A DNA stretch of 64,000 nt from Streptomyces sp. ALI-76-A (GTDB lineage Bacteria; Actinomycetota; Actinomycetes; Streptomycetales; Streptomycetaceae). Both the position numbers and the translations under genes were made by a program. Within the stretch, counting starts at the first letter, position 1; each line of letters opens with the position of its first letter. Under the pieces are notes generated by a model. The model was not told the origin of the DNA. It worked only from the letters and a program-made list of their open reading frames with translations, and did not search any database. The stretch spans positions 6,820,001 to 6,884,000 of the forward strand of contig NZ_JASVWB010000002.1 of NCBI RefSeq assembly GCF_030287445.1, read 5' to 3'. Positions 47,707 to 56,211 of the stretch are shown here, piece by piece.

Positions 47707-49380
47707 TCATCCGGTGTACGGCACCCACTGGCGTGCCGAGGTGTCGTACGTGTAGCGGGGCAGCCCCTTGATGCCGCTGGTGCGGAACGGGCGGCCGTGG
47801 TCGTCGATGCGGACCGTGCCGGTGCGGCCCTGGGAGGACCAGTCCAGTTCGAGGTACCAGCCGCAGTCGCAGCCCTCGGTCGTGGCGGTGACCAGCAGCA
47901 CCTCCGGGTCCTCGGCGGAGACGCGGTACGGCAGCCGTACGGCCGGGATGGGGCCCTCGCTGTCACCGCCGGGCTGCGAGCGGGCGACGGGGCGGTCGGC
48001 GTCCAGGTCGACGGAGAAGTAGCGGGGGGTGAGCGCTCCGCCGCAGCCCTGGTCCATGGAGTAGGCGTTGCCCTGGGCCGGGGCGGCGCGCGCGACGACG
48101 CGGACGCGGAGCGCGTCCAGGACGACGGCGGTGGAACTCCGGCCCTGCACCGAGATCCGCACGTTGGTGTCGCGGCCGTGCAGGGCGCCCTGTGCCGCCG
48201 CCCAGGTGCGGGCGTCCTGCGCGGCCGGGGGCGGCGGGACCTGCGCCGGCGGCCTGCCGATCAGGTAGTCGTGGCCGCAGCCCTGGTTCCACACGTGCGA
48301 GTCGGCGGTCCAGGTGAGGGGGACGGAGGTGTCGCCGGCCGCGCTTCCCCCGCCCGTCTCCGGCGGGCCGCTCTTCCTGGTGGGCGTCCTGGACGGCCCG
48401 CCGGTGGTGGTGCCCTTGGCCGAGGAGGAGGGCGAGGGGGAGGCGGAACGGGTGCCGGAGGGCGAGGCGGACGGCGTGCCCGACGGCCGGTGAGGCGTCG
48501 CCGGGGCGGTGGTGAGGGACGGGCCGCCCGGGGCCCGCGCGGAATCCTCCCGCGAAGGACGGTCGGACGGGAGGGCCGAGAGGCTGCCCAGCGTGGCGAG
48601 CAGCACCGCGGTGACGGCGGCCGTCACCAGGACACGTCGGCGGCGGAACCAGGGGAGGGACACGGGAGCGGGGACAGGAGCCGCACCGGCCTCGGCACCC
48701 GGTCGACCCCAGGAGTCAGGCGCGGGACCCGGGGCGCTGTCGGCACCCGGCTCGCTCTCCACGCCCGTTCCGCCTTCGGCACCGGGTTCGGATCCGGTCT
48801 CCGTTCCGCCTTCGGCACAGGGTTCGGATCCGGTCTCCGTTCCGCCTTCGGCACCGGATTCGGATCCGGTCTCCGGCCCGCCTTCGGCGCCGGGTTCGGA
48901 TCCGGTCTCCGCTCCGGTGTCGGTGCCGGGTTCGGATCCGGCCGCCGTTCCGCCCTCGGCATCCGGTTCGCCTTTCGTGTCCGGCTCGTCTTCCGCCTTC
49001 GGCCGGCTTTCTCCGCCCGGTTCCCGGTCAGCATCGGGTTCTCCGGGGCTTCCGGGCTCCTCGGCCGCAGCGGCCTCCGCCGCATCAGGGTCCCCGGCGG
49101 ACCCGGCCGTATCCGCCGTACGCGGTCGCCGGCGTGCCGTCACCGCGTCCAGCCACAGCCTGTGCAGCTCCAGCCGTTCCTCCGCCGTCGCCCCGCAGAG
49201 CGCGGCGAAGCGTTCCGCCGGGGCGAAGTCGACGGGGACCGCGTCGCCGGCGCAGTAGCGGTGCAGCGTGGAGGTGTTCATGTTCAGGCGGCGGGCCAGC
49301 GAACCGTAGCTCCGGTCCGTCCGGTCCTTCAGTCGCCGCAGCAGAGCCGCGAACTCCTCGACGTCGTCCTGTCCGGACAC
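47707..49380 (-). CDS. HTH protein with repeat linker, membrane helix and extracellular domain
   Basis: The 557-residue protein starts at GTG (VSGQDDVEEFAALLRRLK); GGGGGAAG lies before it. An XRE-like helix-turn-helix occupies about residues 8-70 (SYGSLARRLNMNTSTLHRYCAG). A 150-residue Glu/Gly/Pro linker with tandem units like EPGAEGGTETGS follows, then a membrane helix (VLVTAAVTAVLLATLGSLSAL, about 275-295), a Ser/Thr/Pro stretch, and a C-terminal beta-rich domain with several Cys (WNQGCGHDYLIG, DQGCGGAL, EGCDCGWYLELDW). It probably links an outside domain to DNA or a partner inside. It is convergent with poxB (6-base gap). Confidence 0.8.
   Translation of the reverse strand: MSGQDDVEEFAALLRRLKDRTDRSYGSLARRLNMNTSTLHRYCAGDAVPVDFAPAERFAALCGATAEERLELHRLWLDAVTARRRPRTADTAGSAGDPDAAEAAAAEEPGSPGEPDADREPGGESRPKAEDEPDTKGEPDAEGGTAAGSEPGTDTGAETGSEPGAEGGPETGSESGAEGGTETGSEPCAEGGTETGSEPGAEGGTGVESEPGADSAPGPAPDSWGRPGAEAGAAPVPAPVSLPWFRRRRVLVTAAVTAVLLATLGSLSALPSDRPSREDSARAPGGPSLTTAPATPHRPSGTPSASPSGTRSASPSPSSSAKGTTTGGPSRTPTRKSGPPETGGGSAAGDTSVPLTWTADSHVWNQGCGHDYLIGRPPAQVPPPPAAQDARTWAAAQGALHGRDTNVRISVQGRSSTAVVLDALRVRVVARAAPAQGNAYSMDQGCGGALTPRYFSVDLDADRPVARSQPGGDSEGPIPAVRLPYRVSAEDPEVLLVTATTEGCDCGWYLELDWSSQGRTGTVRIDDHGRPFRTSGIKGLPRYTYDTSARQWVPYTG
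48770..48955. repeat. 36-bp tandem repeat in the HTH-membrane protein gene
   Basis: About five units of 36 bases (CGCCTTCGGCACCGGGTTCG followed by GATCCGGTCTCCGTTC) code 12-residue GSEPGAEGGTET-like repeats on the minus strand. The repeat array is in frame and changes only the linker length. Confidence 0.8.
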
Positions 49381-49601
49381 CCTTCCCCCGTCTGGTCGCG
49401 TCCCGGGACGGCATCCCAGGCACTCCATGTACCTGCACGTCAGGCGGCATGGGATGGTTCCACCGTGGTGGATCCGGCGTCCCCTGTTGCGTCCACCCGC
49501 TGTGACCGCTGATGCTCTTGGTGTCGCCCTCAGACGCCGGACCGACCATCCGACGGCGTGGCGGCACCTCACATCAACGCACTGATCAACGGGGGACACT
49601 C

Positions 49602-50240
49602 ATGCTCAAGCGCACTCCGGCAGGCACGCTCACGGTACTGGCCATCACGGGCCTGGCGCTCGGGGCCGTCCTCGTCGGGCCGGTCCAGGCCGGGCCGCAG
49701 ACGGTCGCCGCGAAGAAGGCGGTCGCCGCGCCGCGGTTCCTTTCGGCGGCCGAACTGCCCCCGCACCCCTCGTCGTCCTGGACGGCCGGCAAGGTCACCG
49801 ACGGTGTCCCGGAGGAGCTGCGGCCCTGCCTGGACGAGGCGTTGCTCGCCTACGACTCCCGGTACCGCGCGTTCCGTACCGACCTCGACACGGGAGCCTG
49901 GCAGCTGACCGTCGTCGTCGGCGGCGCCGCCAAGGCGAAGGCGCTCGCCACGCGTCTGAACGAGGAGATCCGCACCTGTGCGGACCGTCTGGAGGAGCGC
50001 GACCCGGAGATCGAGGCCACGCACCGGAACTACGGCACCCTGCCGGTGGAGGAGGGCGCCCGGGTCCACGGCCTGCACACCAGCGCCTCGTGGGGCGCCT
50101 CGGACATCAGTCTGCTGTCCGTCGGCCGGGACGGCCGGACCGTCACCGTCGTGAAGTGGGCGCAGTTGGGCGACTTCGACGACGCGCCGGTGAAGGCGTT
50201 CAAGAAGACGACCACCACGGCCGTCAACAAGTTGTACTGA
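49602..50240 (+). CDS. secreted protein of unknown function
   Basis: The 212-residue protein starts at MLKRTPAGTLTVLAITGLAL with GGGGGA 8 bases upstream. It has a Sec signal cut after VQA. The mature part has two Cys (RPCLDEA, RTCADRLEER) that may form a disulfide and a beta-strand-like C-terminal half (TVTVVKWAQLGDFDDAPVKAF) reminiscent of the extracellular sensor-like domains found near actinobacterial regulators. No enzyme motif is seen. It lies downstream of, and divergent from, the HTH-membrane gene; a pairing is possible but not shown. Confidence 0.75.
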   Translation: MLKRTPAGTLTVLAITGLALGAVLVGPVQAGPQTVAAKKAVAAPRFLSAAELPPHPSSSWTAGKVTDGVPEELRPCLDEALLAYDSRYRAFRTDLDTGAWQLTVVVGGAAKAKALATRLNEEIRTCADRLEERDPEIEATHRNYGTLPVEEGARVHGLHTSASWGASDISLLSVGRDGRTVTVVKWAQLGDFDDAPVKAFKKTTTTAVNKLY

Positions 50241-50299
50241 CCGCACGACCGCCGGGAAGACCGGGGCCGCCCTCCCGCACGGGGGTCGGGCGGGCGGCC

Positions 50300-51361
50300 C
50301 CCGCACCGGCGTGGCGCGGCCCTTGTCGGCCACGTCGCGTTCGGCGCGGGCGAGTCCCACCAGAGGGTGTGGTGGGGCATCCGGTCGGACTGGTTCCAGC
50401 TCGGTTTCCGGGTGCGGAACCAGCGGATTCCGGCCAGTTTCGCGAGCTGCGGGCTGGGCCTGCGAGCAGGCGAACACCGGCTCCGGGTGGTCGGCGGCCA
50501 GCGCGGTGACGTCGGCGAACGTCCGCGAGGTCTTGCGGACCGTCTCCCGCAGCCGCCACCGCCACGCCGAGTCGATGTGGGCGTGCCCGGCCGCCGGGAT
50601 CCGGTGCGCGTTCGCCGACGCGGGCCGGGACAGGGCGTCGGTGAGGGCGGCACGGGCCGCGGTCGCCGTACCGGCCACGTCGTGCAGGTCGAGCACGTCG
50701 AGCACGTCCGCCGGCCCGCGCAAGGATCTGGTGCCGGCGGGCGCGGTCCATGGGCAGCTCGCGCGTCAGCTCGGACCGCACCTCGACGTCCAGGACCAGG
50801 TGCCACACCTCCTCGTCGAGGACGGCGAGGCCGGCGGAGCGGAACCGGTGGAGTGGCCCGCCGCCCGTGGTCAGGACGTCTCCCGGCCGCGTGGGCTCGA
50901 AGTCCCGCAGGACGGCCGGGTCGGCCGCCGCCGCCAGGAGCGGACGCACCGCCTCGCCCCCGCCCGCCGGGGACGCGACGGACAGGTGACGGTCGCGCGG
51001 GTGGATGCCCTTCAACGGCACCCCGGCGGCGTCCTACAGCAGCCCCTCGGCCTGGGAACCGGGGCCGTCCCCGTGAATCCCGGGTCGAGCACCGCCTCCA
51101 CCCGGCGTCCCGCCCCCTCCTCGGGCACCCGCCCCTCCAGCCGGAACCCGCTCGTCGACCAGGGCTTTCCCCACTCCGTCTCCGGGCCGGTCGAGAACGG
51201 CTCGTAGGCGGCCTGCAGAGCCTGATCCACGGGCACGGGCTCGCCCGGCACGTGCCACACGGACAGGACCAGCGGTACGCGCGCCCCGTACCGGGCCGGC
51301 CGGACGAACTGGCGCAGGGCACGTCCAGGCGGACTGCCACCAGTGTGCGGTCGTCGTGCAC
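50300..51361 (-). pseudogene. decayed GH38 alpha-mannosidase
   Basis: Minus-strand pieces in four frame steps reconstruct the N-terminal third of a GH38 alpha-mannosidase. They begin at a GTG (VHDDRTLVAVRLD) and continue with ALRQFVRPARYG, LVLSVWHVPGEPVPVDQAL, PWSTSGFRLEGRVPEE, GVPLKGIHPRDRH, LDEEVWHLVLDVEV and the catalytic region AAGHAHIDSAWRWRLRETVR. The Asp nucleophile region after FACSQAQ is missing; the sequence jumps to KLAGIRWFRTRKPSWNQSD and then HHTLWWD. The C-terminal two thirds are absent. It is a dead gene. It fills most of the 1345-base gap between two live genes. Confidence 0.85.
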
Positions 51362-51585
51362 GGCGGCTCCCTCGGCGGTTCGGAGGGCTCGGTGGGGGGG
51401 TTCCGCACCCGTCCGGGACCCCCGCGTCCACTGTCGGCGCGGGGGCGCGACCAGGGGAGCCGCAGGATGGCCGAACACCTGGTCGTCGAGGACTCGACAT
51501 GACTGCCCGGTGAGCCAATGGGCATGGATTGCCGTGAACGTGTTCGAGCAGGAGGGGAACCGACATCGGCACGCGGGCGGGGGTC

Positions 51586-52068
51586 ATGAAGAGGCAGGCA
51601 CGAGGAGGCGGTCCCACGGCGCCAGGGGCCTTCTCGGCGGAGACAGTGGAGGACAAGACCGACAGTGCCCGGGACGAGGCGTCGGTGCCGCAGCTCAACC
51701 GCAGACTCGGGCGGGCGGACCTGGGCGCGGTGCCCGAGGCGCGCAAGGCCCTGCGGGAGCTGTTACGGCACTGGGGCAGGCCCGGACGATCCGAGATCGC
51801 GGAACTGCTGACCAGCGAACTCGTCACCAACGCGCTGGTCCACACCGACCACGACGCGGTCCTGACGGCCACCGTCGGACCCCGTGGACTGAGGGTGGAG
51901 GTGCGGGACTTCGTCGCCCGCCGGCCCAGGCTGTGCGGACCCGACACCGGCGACGGTACGCACGGGCGGGGCCTGGTGCTGGTGCAGTCCCTCGCGGACG
52001 CGTGGGGCGTACGGGTGCACGGGGTGGGGAAGGCAGTGTGGTTCGAGCTGGACGCGGGCGTCGCCTGA
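51586..52068 (+). CDS. RsbW-like ATP-binding protein (HATPase)
   Basis: The 160-residue protein starts at MKRQARGGGPTAPGAF. The GHKL ATPase fold has the N-box ELLTSELVTNALVHT, the G1-like VRDFVARRP region and the G2-like THGRGLVLVQSLADAWGV. This is the compact anti-sigma/serine-kinase-like domain that is numerous in Streptomyces, where such proteins can bind sigma factors or act in partner switching. No STAS partner or sigma gene is adjacent, so the target is unknown. Confidence 0.85.
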   Translation: MKRQARGGGPTAPGAFSAETVEDKTDSARDEASVPQLNRRLGRADLGAVPEARKALRELLRHWGRPGRSEIAELLTSELVTNALVHTDHDAVLTATVGPRGLRVEVRDFVARRPRLCGPDTGDGTHGRGLVLVQSLADAWGVRVHGVGKAVWFELDAGVA

Positions 52069-52141
52069 GTGCGTGACCGGACACGGGAGCGGGGCCCGGC
52101 TCGGGCGAGCCGCGCCCCGCTCCCGTGTGTCCGCTGAGGTA

Positions 52142-53182
52142 TCAGCCGAACTGCTGCTCAAGGTCCTTCAGCTTGCGCTCGAGCGAGTCGAGGCGCGGCA
52201 GAGCCATTGTGTCGTCCTCCGCGGTGAGGTCGACGGTACCGGTCTCAGATCCCTTGCGGACCGGCTGGAGGGAGGGACGCGCGCGCACGGGCAGCTGCTC
52301 CGCGGTCGATATGGCAGGCTCCGCGGTGACTCGGTCCGAAGCCCGCTCCAGGGCGGCCTGCCCCTCCAGCTGCCGGCCGCGGCCGACGAACCCGCGGTGG
52401 CCCCGGCTGATCGCCTTGAGCTGCGCCCGCTCGACCCGCTCCTGCTCGCGGCGGCGCAGTCGGGCCGCATCCTTCTGACGCTTGTCCTCGCGCACCTCGT
52501 CGACGGCCTCGTCCAGGCTGCGCACGTTCTCCAGCAGCATCAGCGACCACGCCTTGTACGTCTCGCGCGGCGCCCGCATCCAGCGGACCACGCGGATCTG
52601 CGGCAGCGGACGCGGCACCAGGCCCTGCTCACGCAGGGCGGCACGGCGGGTCTGCTTCAGCGCGCGGTCGAACAGGACGGCCGCCGACAGGGACATGCCG
52701 GCGAAGAAGTGCGGGGCGCCCGCGTGGCCCAGGCCCCGGGGCGCGTGCACCCAGTTGAACCAGGCCGCGGCGCCCGCGAACGTCCACACGAGTATCCGGG
52801 AGCCGAGCGCCGCGTCACCGTGGCTGGCCTCGCGCACCGCGAGCACGGAACAGAACATCGCCGCGCCGTCCAGGCCGAACGGGACCAGGTACTCCCAGCC
52901 GCCGGACAGGTTCAGGTTCTGCTGGCCGAAGCCGACCAGACCGTGGAAGGAGAGGGCGGCGGCCACCGCCGCGCAGCAGAACAGCAGCACATAGGAGGCG
53001 GTGCCGTAGACGGCCTCCTTGCGCCTGCGGCGCTCCTCGGTGCGCTCCCACGAGTCGTCCGCGCTCGCGTTCCCCCCGGAGGAGCGCTTGCCGCGCGCGA
53101 GCACCGCCACCGCCGCCAGCATGCCCAGGAGCAGCACGGCGCCCGGAAGCAGCCAGTTCAGCGATATGTCGGTCAGTCTCAT
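52142..53182 (-). CDS. DUF2637 membrane protein
   Basis: The 346-residue protein starts at MRLTDISLNWLLPGAVLLLG. Helices are seen at about 8-28, 63-85 (ASYVLLFCCAAVAAALSFHGL), 97-115, 128-145 and 155-170, with the DUF2637 hallmark FGLDGAAMFCSVLAVREASHGDAA. The C-terminal half is cytoplasmic and rich in Arg/Glu with coiled-coil character (RRREQERVERAQLKAISRG) and ends in LERKLKDLEQQFG. Related proteins occur on Streptomyces plasmids near transfer genes and in chromosomes; the function is unknown. Confidence 0.85.
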   Translation of the reverse strand: MRLTDISLNWLLPGAVLLLGMLAAVAVLARGKRSSGGNASADDSWERTEERRRRKEAVYGTASYVLLFCCAAVAAALSFHGLVGFGQQNLNLSGGWEYLVPFGLDGAAMFCSVLAVREASHGDAALGSRILVWTFAGAAAWFNWVHAPRGLGHAGAPHFFAGMSLSAAVLFDRALKQTRRAALREQGLVPRPLPQIRVVRWMRAPRETYKAWSLMLLENVRSLDEAVDEVREDKRQKDAARLRRREQERVERAQLKAISRGHRGFVGRGRQLEGQAALERASDRVTAEPAISTAEQLPVRARPSLQPVRKGSETGTVDLTAEDDTMALPRLDSLERKLKDLEQQFG

Positions 53183-53530
53183 CTGGGGTCCCTTGCATTG
53201 GGATAGGGCGTAACGCCCGCCATAGTGGCCCAATCCGATCGGCCCTCAGGGGGTTTCGGGGCAAGAGGCCGCCAAGGGAGTGCAAGGGATTGCGCAGGGC
53301 GGCTTTCTGCTCGAACTGCCGCTTGAGGGGCGGGATTTGAGTTCGAATAAGACTACCCGTACGGGTGGTTCCACGGAAAGTTCCCGCGACCGGTGAGGAA
53401 GTTGTGAAGTGCCTGTAACCGGGTGGATGTCTTGTTCGCGGTGATCTTACGGGACACAGAGCGGCCCCCGCGCCGGGGGTTGGGTGCGTGGTCCGTGGGA
53501 GGCAGCGCTGGGCCGTCGGCTGAGGGTTCC
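53183..53530. other. gene-free stretch with palindromes upstream of the DUF2637 gene
   Basis: CCCTTGCA (53190-53197) and TGCAAGGG (53281-53288) form a spaced inverted repeat. GGGCG-TAA-CGCCC lies at about 53206-53218, and ACCCGTACGGGT (53355-53366) is a perfect 12-bp palindrome in an AT-richer patch. These look like regulator sites for the DUF2637 promoter. No coding sequence is supported. Confidence 0.45.
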
Positions 53531-54460
53531 TCAACTCGCGGCGGCGGCGGTGAGCTTGGTGATCCGGTCCGCGTCGCAGGTGCGCGGGCAGGTGACGCAG
53601 GTGTCCTCGGGTACCAGCGTGTAGAACATGCAGCAGCTCGCCCGGTCCCGGGTGCGCAGCGGCTCGCCGCTCGGTCCGGTCAGCCGGCGGAAGGCCGCGG
53701 AGCCGACGTACGGCTTGGTGGCGCCCGGCAGGAGGAGCCCGAGTTCCCGCTCGGCTCGCCGGTGCTCGTGCTCGCCGAGCAGTTCGGCGACGTACCACAG
53801 GCTCTCGACGATCTCGTCGGTCACCATGCCCCACAGGGCGCGGCCGCGGCGGCGCATGCGCGGGCCGAAGCCGGCCAGGACGGGCTCCATGTGCTCGGCG
53901 ACCGCGTCCCGGACCTCGGCGCGCAGGGCGTCCTCGTCCGGGACGACCCTGGCGGCGGGGTGCGACGCCGCCGGGTCGTCCGGGAGGCAGGCGAAGGGGC
54001 CGGGGCGCACGGCGAAGGCCATGGGGCCCTCGGTGCGGTCGTACGCGACCTGGGTCACGGGGTAGCGGGGGACCCGGCGCTGGAGGAACCAGGGGGCCGT
54101 GATCAGCAGGCAGGCGGGCCAGGCGTAGCGGTGCAGGCCGAAGCTCGCGGTGACGTCCGGGCGGGCGGGGTGGCCGTGGTCGCGCCGGATCTGGGCGTCG
54201 TCCCAGGACAGGAAGGCGTCCAGGCCCGGGCCGCCCTCGGCGAGGGCGGCGGCGGTGACCCAGCCGCCGCCCCTCGGGGGGCGCTGTCCGGGGGCGAGTT
54301 CCGTGACGGTGAGACTCGGCAGGACGCCGGCGACGCGTATGTAGGCGTCGGCGACGGCCGAGGGCGGGGCGGGGGTGGGCGCGGGCGTGTCGGTGGGGGT
54401 GGAGGCAGGTGTCGGTGCCAGTGCGGGTGCGGGTGCGGGTGCGGGTGCCGGTGTGGGCAT
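53531..54460 (-). CDS. FhuF-like siderophore ferric reductase (2Fe-2S)
   Basis: The 309-residue protein starts at MPTPAPAPAPAPALAP, a Pro/Ala-rich head of about 35 residues coded by a GGTGCG-type microsatellite. The body is FhuF-like, and the C-terminal cluster motif CCMFYTLVPEDTCVTCPRTC supplies the Cys-Cys-x10-Cys-x2-Cys ligands of the unusual 2Fe-2S centre. It probably reduces ferric siderophore in the cytoplasm to release iron. An IdeR/DmdR-type iron box lies 27-45 bases upstream of the start, so it should be induced when iron is scarce. Confidence 0.88.
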   Translation of the reverse strand: MPTPAPAPAPAPALAPTPASTPTDTPAPTPAPPSAVADAYIRVAGVLPSLTVTELAPGQRPPRGGGWVTAAALAEGGPGLDAFLSWDDAQIRRDHGHPARPDVTASFGLHRYAWPACLLITAPWFLQRRVPRYPVTQVAYDRTEGPMAFAVRPGPFACLPDDPAASHPAARVVPDEDALRAEVRDAVAEHMEPVLAGFGPRMRRRGRALWGMVTDEIVESLWYVAELLGEHEHRRAERELGLLLPGATKPYVGSAAFRRLTGPSGEPLRTRDRASCCMFYTLVPEDTCVTCPRTCDADRITKLTAAAAS

Positions 54461-54486
54461 ACGGGACCACCGATTCGCTGTCGCCT

Positions 54487-54505
54487 GAAGGTGAGGCTTA
54501 CCTTA
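54487..54505. promoter_or_regulatory. iron box (DmdR/IdeR operator)
   Basis: On the minus strand the 19-mer reads TAAGGTAAGCCTCACCTTC and agrees with the DmdR1/IdeR consensus TTAGGTTAGGCTAACCTAA at about 13 positions, including both half-site cores. It lies just upstream of the ferric reductase start and could also touch the divergent GntR promoter. Confidence 0.8.
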
Positions 54506-54615
54506 CCTGAATGGTCGGGATTTGAACTGTCGGCTTCTGCGCCTAAGGTGCTTGACGGGTGAGTAACAAGCCGCCGTTAATGGCCCCAAGTACCGACACG
54601 TCCGGAGGAGGACCC

Positions 54616-55506
54616 GTGAAGCAGGGCATGCAGGGCTTCGCCGGGACGGGGGTTCCGGATCCTGCCTGCGGTGCGGTGCGGGTGCCGGCGCAGCCGACGG
54701 CTGCGGATGTGGACGCGGGCGTGGGTGTGGGTGTGGGTGTGGGCATGGGTGGGGGTGCGGACCGGGGGCGGTACGGCGGGTCCGGGGCGGTGCGAGGTGA
54801 GCACACGCACAGTGAGCCGCCGTTGCACCGGGCCGGGGCGGGGGGCGAGGCAGGGTCCGGGGTGGGGGCTGGGCCTCGGGCGGCCGTGCAGCGGTCCTCC
54901 GTGCGTGGGCAGATCCTCGACGCCTTGCGCACCGCGCTGGTCGCGGGGGAGCTGCGGCCCGGCGAGGTGTACTCGGCGCCCGCGCTCGGAGAGCGGTTCG
55001 GGGTCTCCGCGACGCCCGTGCGGGAGGCGATGCAGCAGCTCGCGCTGGAAGGCGCGGTGGAGGTCGTGCCGAACCGCGGGTTCCGGGTGGTGATGCGCGG
55101 GGCGCGGGAGCTGGCGGAGCTGGCGGAGGTGCGGGCGCTGATCGAGGTGCCGGTGATGCTGCGGCTGGCCCGTACGGTGCCGGCGGAGCGGTGGGCCGAG
55201 CTGCGGCCGCTCGCCGAGGCGACGGTGCGGGCGGCGTCCTCCGGGTGCCCGGCCACGTACGCGGAGTCGGACCGGTCCTTCCACCGGGCGCTGCTGACGC
55301 TCGCGGGCAACGAGCAGCTGGTGCAGATCGCCGAGGAGCTGCACCGCCGGGCCCAGTGGCCGTTGATGGGCGGGCCCAGGGCGCGGGGGCGGGCCGAGCT
55401 GGTCGCGGACGCGGCGGAGCACATGGCGCTGCTGGAGGCCTTGATCGCGCGGGACGTGGATGTGGTGCGGTCGTTGGTGGGGGAGCATTTCGTCGGGGTG
55501 GGCTGA
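54616..55506 (+). CDS. GntR-family regulator, FCD type
   Basis: The 296-residue protein is read from a GTG (VKQGMQGFAGTGVPD) with GGAGGAGG just upstream; a GTG 19 codons earlier is also open. A long Gly/Val-rich N-terminal extension (about 90 residues, with GVGVGVGVGMGGG) precedes the GntR winged helix (SSVRGQILDALRTALVAGELRPGEVYSAPALGERFGVSATPVREAMQQL) and the FCD ligand domain (EVRALIEVPVMLRLA, DRSFHRALLTLAGNEQLVQI, AEHMALLEALIARD). It probably responds to an organic acid. It is divergent from the ferric reductase gene. Target genes are unknown. Confidence 0.9.
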   Translation: MKQGMQGFAGTGVPDPACGAVRVPAQPTAADVDAGVGVGVGVGMGGGADRGRYGGSGAVRGEHTHSEPPLHRAGAGGEAGSGVGAGPRAAVQRSSVRGQILDALRTALVAGELRPGEVYSAPALGERFGVSATPVREAMQQLALEGAVEVVPNRGFRVVMRGARELAELAEVRALIEVPVMLRLARTVPAERWAELRPLAEATVRAASSGCPATYAESDRSFHRALLTLAGNEQLVQIAEELHRRAQWPLMGGPRARGRAELVADAAEHMALLEALIARDVDVVRSLVGEHFVGVG

Positions 55507-55825
55507 GGGGCGGCTGAGCGGCTGCGGTTGGGCGGCTGGGCGGCTGGGCGGCTGAGGGTGGGATGCCTGCGGCGGCCTGTGCGGGTGCTTCGGGGTGCGC
55601 GTAGCGCGTCCGGTCGCGTTGTGGGGCGGGGCCGCGCCGGGGGGTGTCCGTCCTCGGTCTGGCGCGGAATCGGGTGCTTGTGAAGTGGAGGGCGTTGACG
55701 CGCCATCCGCTGCGGGCGGGCACCCCCCGGCACGTCCCCTTCCCGCCGTACGCGAGTGCGGCGGCACGTGCGCTCGCCTGGCGCCGCACCTCTGCCAGCG
55801 CCGGGCCAGGCAATTCCAGCCCCTC

Positions 55826-56004
55826 CAGGGTTTGCCGTACCTGCTCGGAGGGGGTGTGGTTCCGGTTCCGGTTTCGGCTCCGGTTTCGGTTTCGGTTTCG
55901 GCGGTCTCAGCCCGTTCAGGGTTTGCCGTACCTGCTCGGAGGGGGTGTGGTTCCGGTTCCGGTTTCGGTTCCGGCGGTCTCAGCCCGTTCAGGGTCTCCG
56001 CATC
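55826..56004. repeat. 91-bp tandem repeat with nested hexamer array
   Basis: Copy A (55826-55916) and copy B (55917-55989) both read CAGGGTTTGCCGTACCTGCT followed by CGGAGGGGGTGTGGTTCC, and a third partial copy starts at 55990. Copy B lacks 18 bases of the internal CGGTTT/CGGTTC hexamer run present in A, so length varies by hexamer units. Confidence 0.85.
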
Positions 56005-56057
56005 CACCCGGAAGGGGCTGCCCGGAGGTGGCCGCGTTTGCGGTGCCGGGACAGGTG

Positions 56058-56190
56058 ATCTCAGCCCGTCCGGCGTTTGAGGACGAGGCCCCTTCAGGGC
56101 CGATGCGGGGGTCTGGGGGCGGCGGCCCCCAGAACACGGGCCGCTTCGCTGGGCGAGTGAGCTGGGGTCCGGGGGGCGGAGCCCCCGGAG
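56058..56190. repeat. Streptomyces dispersed intergenic element with two terminator-like hairpins
   Basis: The stretch starts with CTCAGCCCGTCCGGCGTTTG then AGGACGAGGCCCCTTC, a sequence I recognise as a very common dispersed Streptomyces element. It carries a 9-bp stem TCTGGGGGC/GCCCCCAGA with loop GGCG (56112-56133) and an 8-bp stem TCCGGGGG/CCCCCGGA (56168-56189). These probably terminate transcription of the TPR-like gene that ends at 56212. Confidence 0.65.
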
Positions 56191-56211
56191 GAGAGGCCGG
56201 GCGGTGCAGGG

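Larger units (their letters stand above)
55507..56211. other. repeat-rich gene-free stretch
   Basis: These 705 bases hold GGGCGGCT tandem octamers (55526-55555), a 91/73-bp tandem repeat with a TTCGGT microsatellite (55826-56004), and a copy of a Streptomyces dispersed element with hairpins (56058-56190). Minus-strand frames near 55700-55830 read ALAEVRRQASARAAALAYGG and could be the relic of a helical protein, but no intact gene is visible. Confidence 0.5.
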
